64,000 bases of DNA from Sympetrum striolatum (lineage: Eukaryota > Arthropoda > Insecta > Odonata > Libellulidae), in the NCBI GenBank assembly GCA_947579665.1, contig OX388345.1, positions 68,749,454 to 68,813,453 of the forward strand, read 5' to 3'. The notes beneath the pieces are model-generated. The model searched no databases. It worked only from the letters and a program-made list of their open reading frames with translations, and was not told where the DNA came from. The first letter of the stretch is position 1. Every line of letters begins with the position of its first letter. Positions 62,346 to 64,000 of this stretch are shown here, piece after piece. The position numbers and the translations under genes were made by a program.

Positions 62346-63269
62346 AAAAGGGTAGGTTTTTTTCATAAGTTACGTAGAGTACTTATTGTAGCAGACATGG
62401 TTTATTATAAGTAGTTTATTTTGGTTTCACGACAAATCCCTTTAAATTTTTATAATTATCGAAATATCTCAGTTTTTATTATTCAATAAGTTACCAATAA
62501 ATCGATAAGTGTTCACAGATAGATAGACATTCAGCTGAATTATGAACGCTTGGAAGCATATTGGTTTTTTTTAAATAAAATATCAGGCTCCGATGAAAAT
62601 ATTTGTAAGCTCTACTAAATCTGATTATAAAATGCAAGCTATGTTTGCTCCATTGATGTAAAAGATAATGATGGAAAATGGTAATTACAGCAAATAAAAG
62701 AGAAAATTAAAATGTCCCCAACGTTGCAGCGAAGAATGATGCGACAATTGCTGCTGCGTCAGAGAAGTTAAAAAATGAGTTTGCATGTTTACTTAATTCA
62801 TTATAAAAAATAATTTTAAACCGTTCATGTACTCTTTTATACATACTGATTTCTTAAGGAGGAACAAATATGAGTATAGGGTGATTTGAAGAGAAAATAT
62901 TTTTAAATCCAGCATAAGGGTATCGTTAACATAAAGAGCCTGCTATTTGCTCAAGGAAACAAGAACTTTGGTTTATTTTGTATTTGATAATATAAATTTC
63001 GCATTAAGATATATATATTGTCTACAAATTATTTACTATACGACCATGGTTTCGATGACGATGATTGTGTTATAAAACACCAAAACAATCGTTGCGTAGT
63101 GAATAACCTGTTGAAAATATATAAATATTTCTTAGTGTTCTTAAAAAAATGAAAATCAATCAGCTTTCACTATACATAACCATGTGTGTTACTTTTTGCT
63201 TCAACGGCAAGTTCAACTTCGGAAGTAATTTCAACTTCCAGAAAATTTTGCAGAGCACATATGAGATAT

Positions 63270-64000
63270 ACTAATCTACCCTACAATGTATCCACGGAAA
63301 CGATAAATGATTAATCTACAACAACTCATAACGCGCAAATAAACCCGCGGAGCAACGAGTTAATAAAGAGAAATTCCAGCAAAAATCGGATATCAGCTCA
63401 TCAAAGGATTCAGATCTCTCCTTTAAAGGCTCATGTTCATAACCACTACGTTTAAAGAGAATGCATAACCAAGTCTTTCACCTACGACAAAGATATTTAC
63501 TACGGAGTAACTCCCCTGTTATGAGTTACAAAATCACCAGAAAGATCTTGAACGCCTCTTTATCTCTGACCCAGCGATTTTTTTCGGTATTCTCAACGGA
63601 TAAGGGAATGGACTGTAAAAATGACACCTTGTTTGAACGATGCCCGAACAACGGAGTCGCGAAATCTCTTTAATTTATTAATATCAAAAAAGCGGTCCCT
63701 TTAACCGCAAACAAAACGAGAAAGTCGAGGGGGAAAACATTGCCCCGATAGCTTTTGTAAACATATCGGGACAGATTTATAACGTGCATATCGCGTGCTC
63801 CGATATTTTCGAAAAAACTCGAATTATCGGCGGAGTTCTCCTTTATCGTGAACCGCTTCTTTTAGGGGGACGAAACCCTCTCTCTCTACACTCTCACCAG
63901 AGAGCGCCACAGGTGCAACGGCGATGCGCATCTGTTTCTGGAAAACGCCTGGATGAGAAAACTATTGGACAGAATGCAAGCCAGACTGAGGTAGCCAATG
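63270..64000. other. GC-richer island at window end
   Basis: An island with CpG sites. Its last 100 bases include a good polypyrimidine tract and AG (63880-63900), followed by a 30-codon open block to a TAG at 63992-63994. This is treated as a finding, not a gene, because nothing recognisable is encoded. Confidence 0.35.

Larger units (their letters stand above)
47901..64000. other. Large intron of the RRM gene (at least 16.1 kb in window)
   Basis: The donor GTAAGT is at 47901. No downstream exon encoding the expected RNP1 half (HKG.AFV-like) was seen to the end of the window. Stretches not listed separately hold AT-rich noncoding DNA with nothing recognised: 47901-49239, 49331-50829, 51721-52157, 54061-54841, 54916-56399, 56721-57739, 57813-58094, 59561-60879 and 62346-63269. 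Confidence 0.6.

Overview
The window looks like an AT-rich, intron- and repeat-dominated stretch of an animal nuclear genome, most likely an arthropod and probably an insect with a fairly large genome. The evidence is GT-AG bounded exons separated by tens of kilobases, a degraded mix of non-LTR retrotransposons, tRNA-derived SINE-like units, a non-autonomous hAT element and foldback elements, and an RNA-binding domain exon of the metazoan hnRNP C/RALY type. There are no operons, rRNA genes, CRISPR arrays or bacterial-style genes. The species cannot be fixed from the sequence.

Only two stretches look like host coding exons, both on the + strand. The exon at 47699-47900 carries the start-codon region and first half of an RRM (RNP2-like AFVGNL) of an hnRNP C/RALY-like protein. 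It has a clean acceptor and a GTAAGT donor, and its downstream exon is not in the window, so that intron exceeds 16 kb. The exon at 21918-22118 is 201 nt with good splice signals and an unrecognised, basic-tailed product. It is phase-compatible with the RRM exon and could be an upstream exon of the same gene, but this is not proven. Most of the window is therefore probably intron of one long gene, or intron plus upstream flank.

Mobile DNA supplies most of the recognisable content. At 33264-34474 (- strand) there is a 5'-truncated CR1/L2/Jockey-like LINE with an open reverse transcriptase frame and a (CATAGA)n-type tail. A decayed relative lies at 61745-62345 (-). A remnant of a different endonuclease/reverse transcriptase LINE lies at 41486-41701 (+). 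A complete 559-bp non-autonomous hAT-like element (58103-58661) has terminal inverted repeats, an 8-bp target duplication and an internal 42-bp minisatellite. Two long foldback elements (7976-8237 and 52994-53261) carry hammerhead-core-like CTGAWGAT-stem-GAAA modules, as does 57740-57812. Four tRNA-derived SINE-like heads, a possible pogo-like DNA transposon 5' end, and several diverged direct duplications are also present.

The rest is AT-rich sequence broken by relatively GC-rich islands of 300-900 bp (for example 2160-2620, 13270-13880, 16240-17160, 23380-24300, 25360-26040, 53430-54060, 58800-59560, 60880-61640, 63270-64000). These hold chance open frames on both strands but no recognisable protein. 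They are the best candidates for conserved intronic regulatory DNA. A 580-bp strand-asymmetric polypurine tract lies at 9061-9640. All exon calls are made from signals and recalled family patterns, not from alignment.
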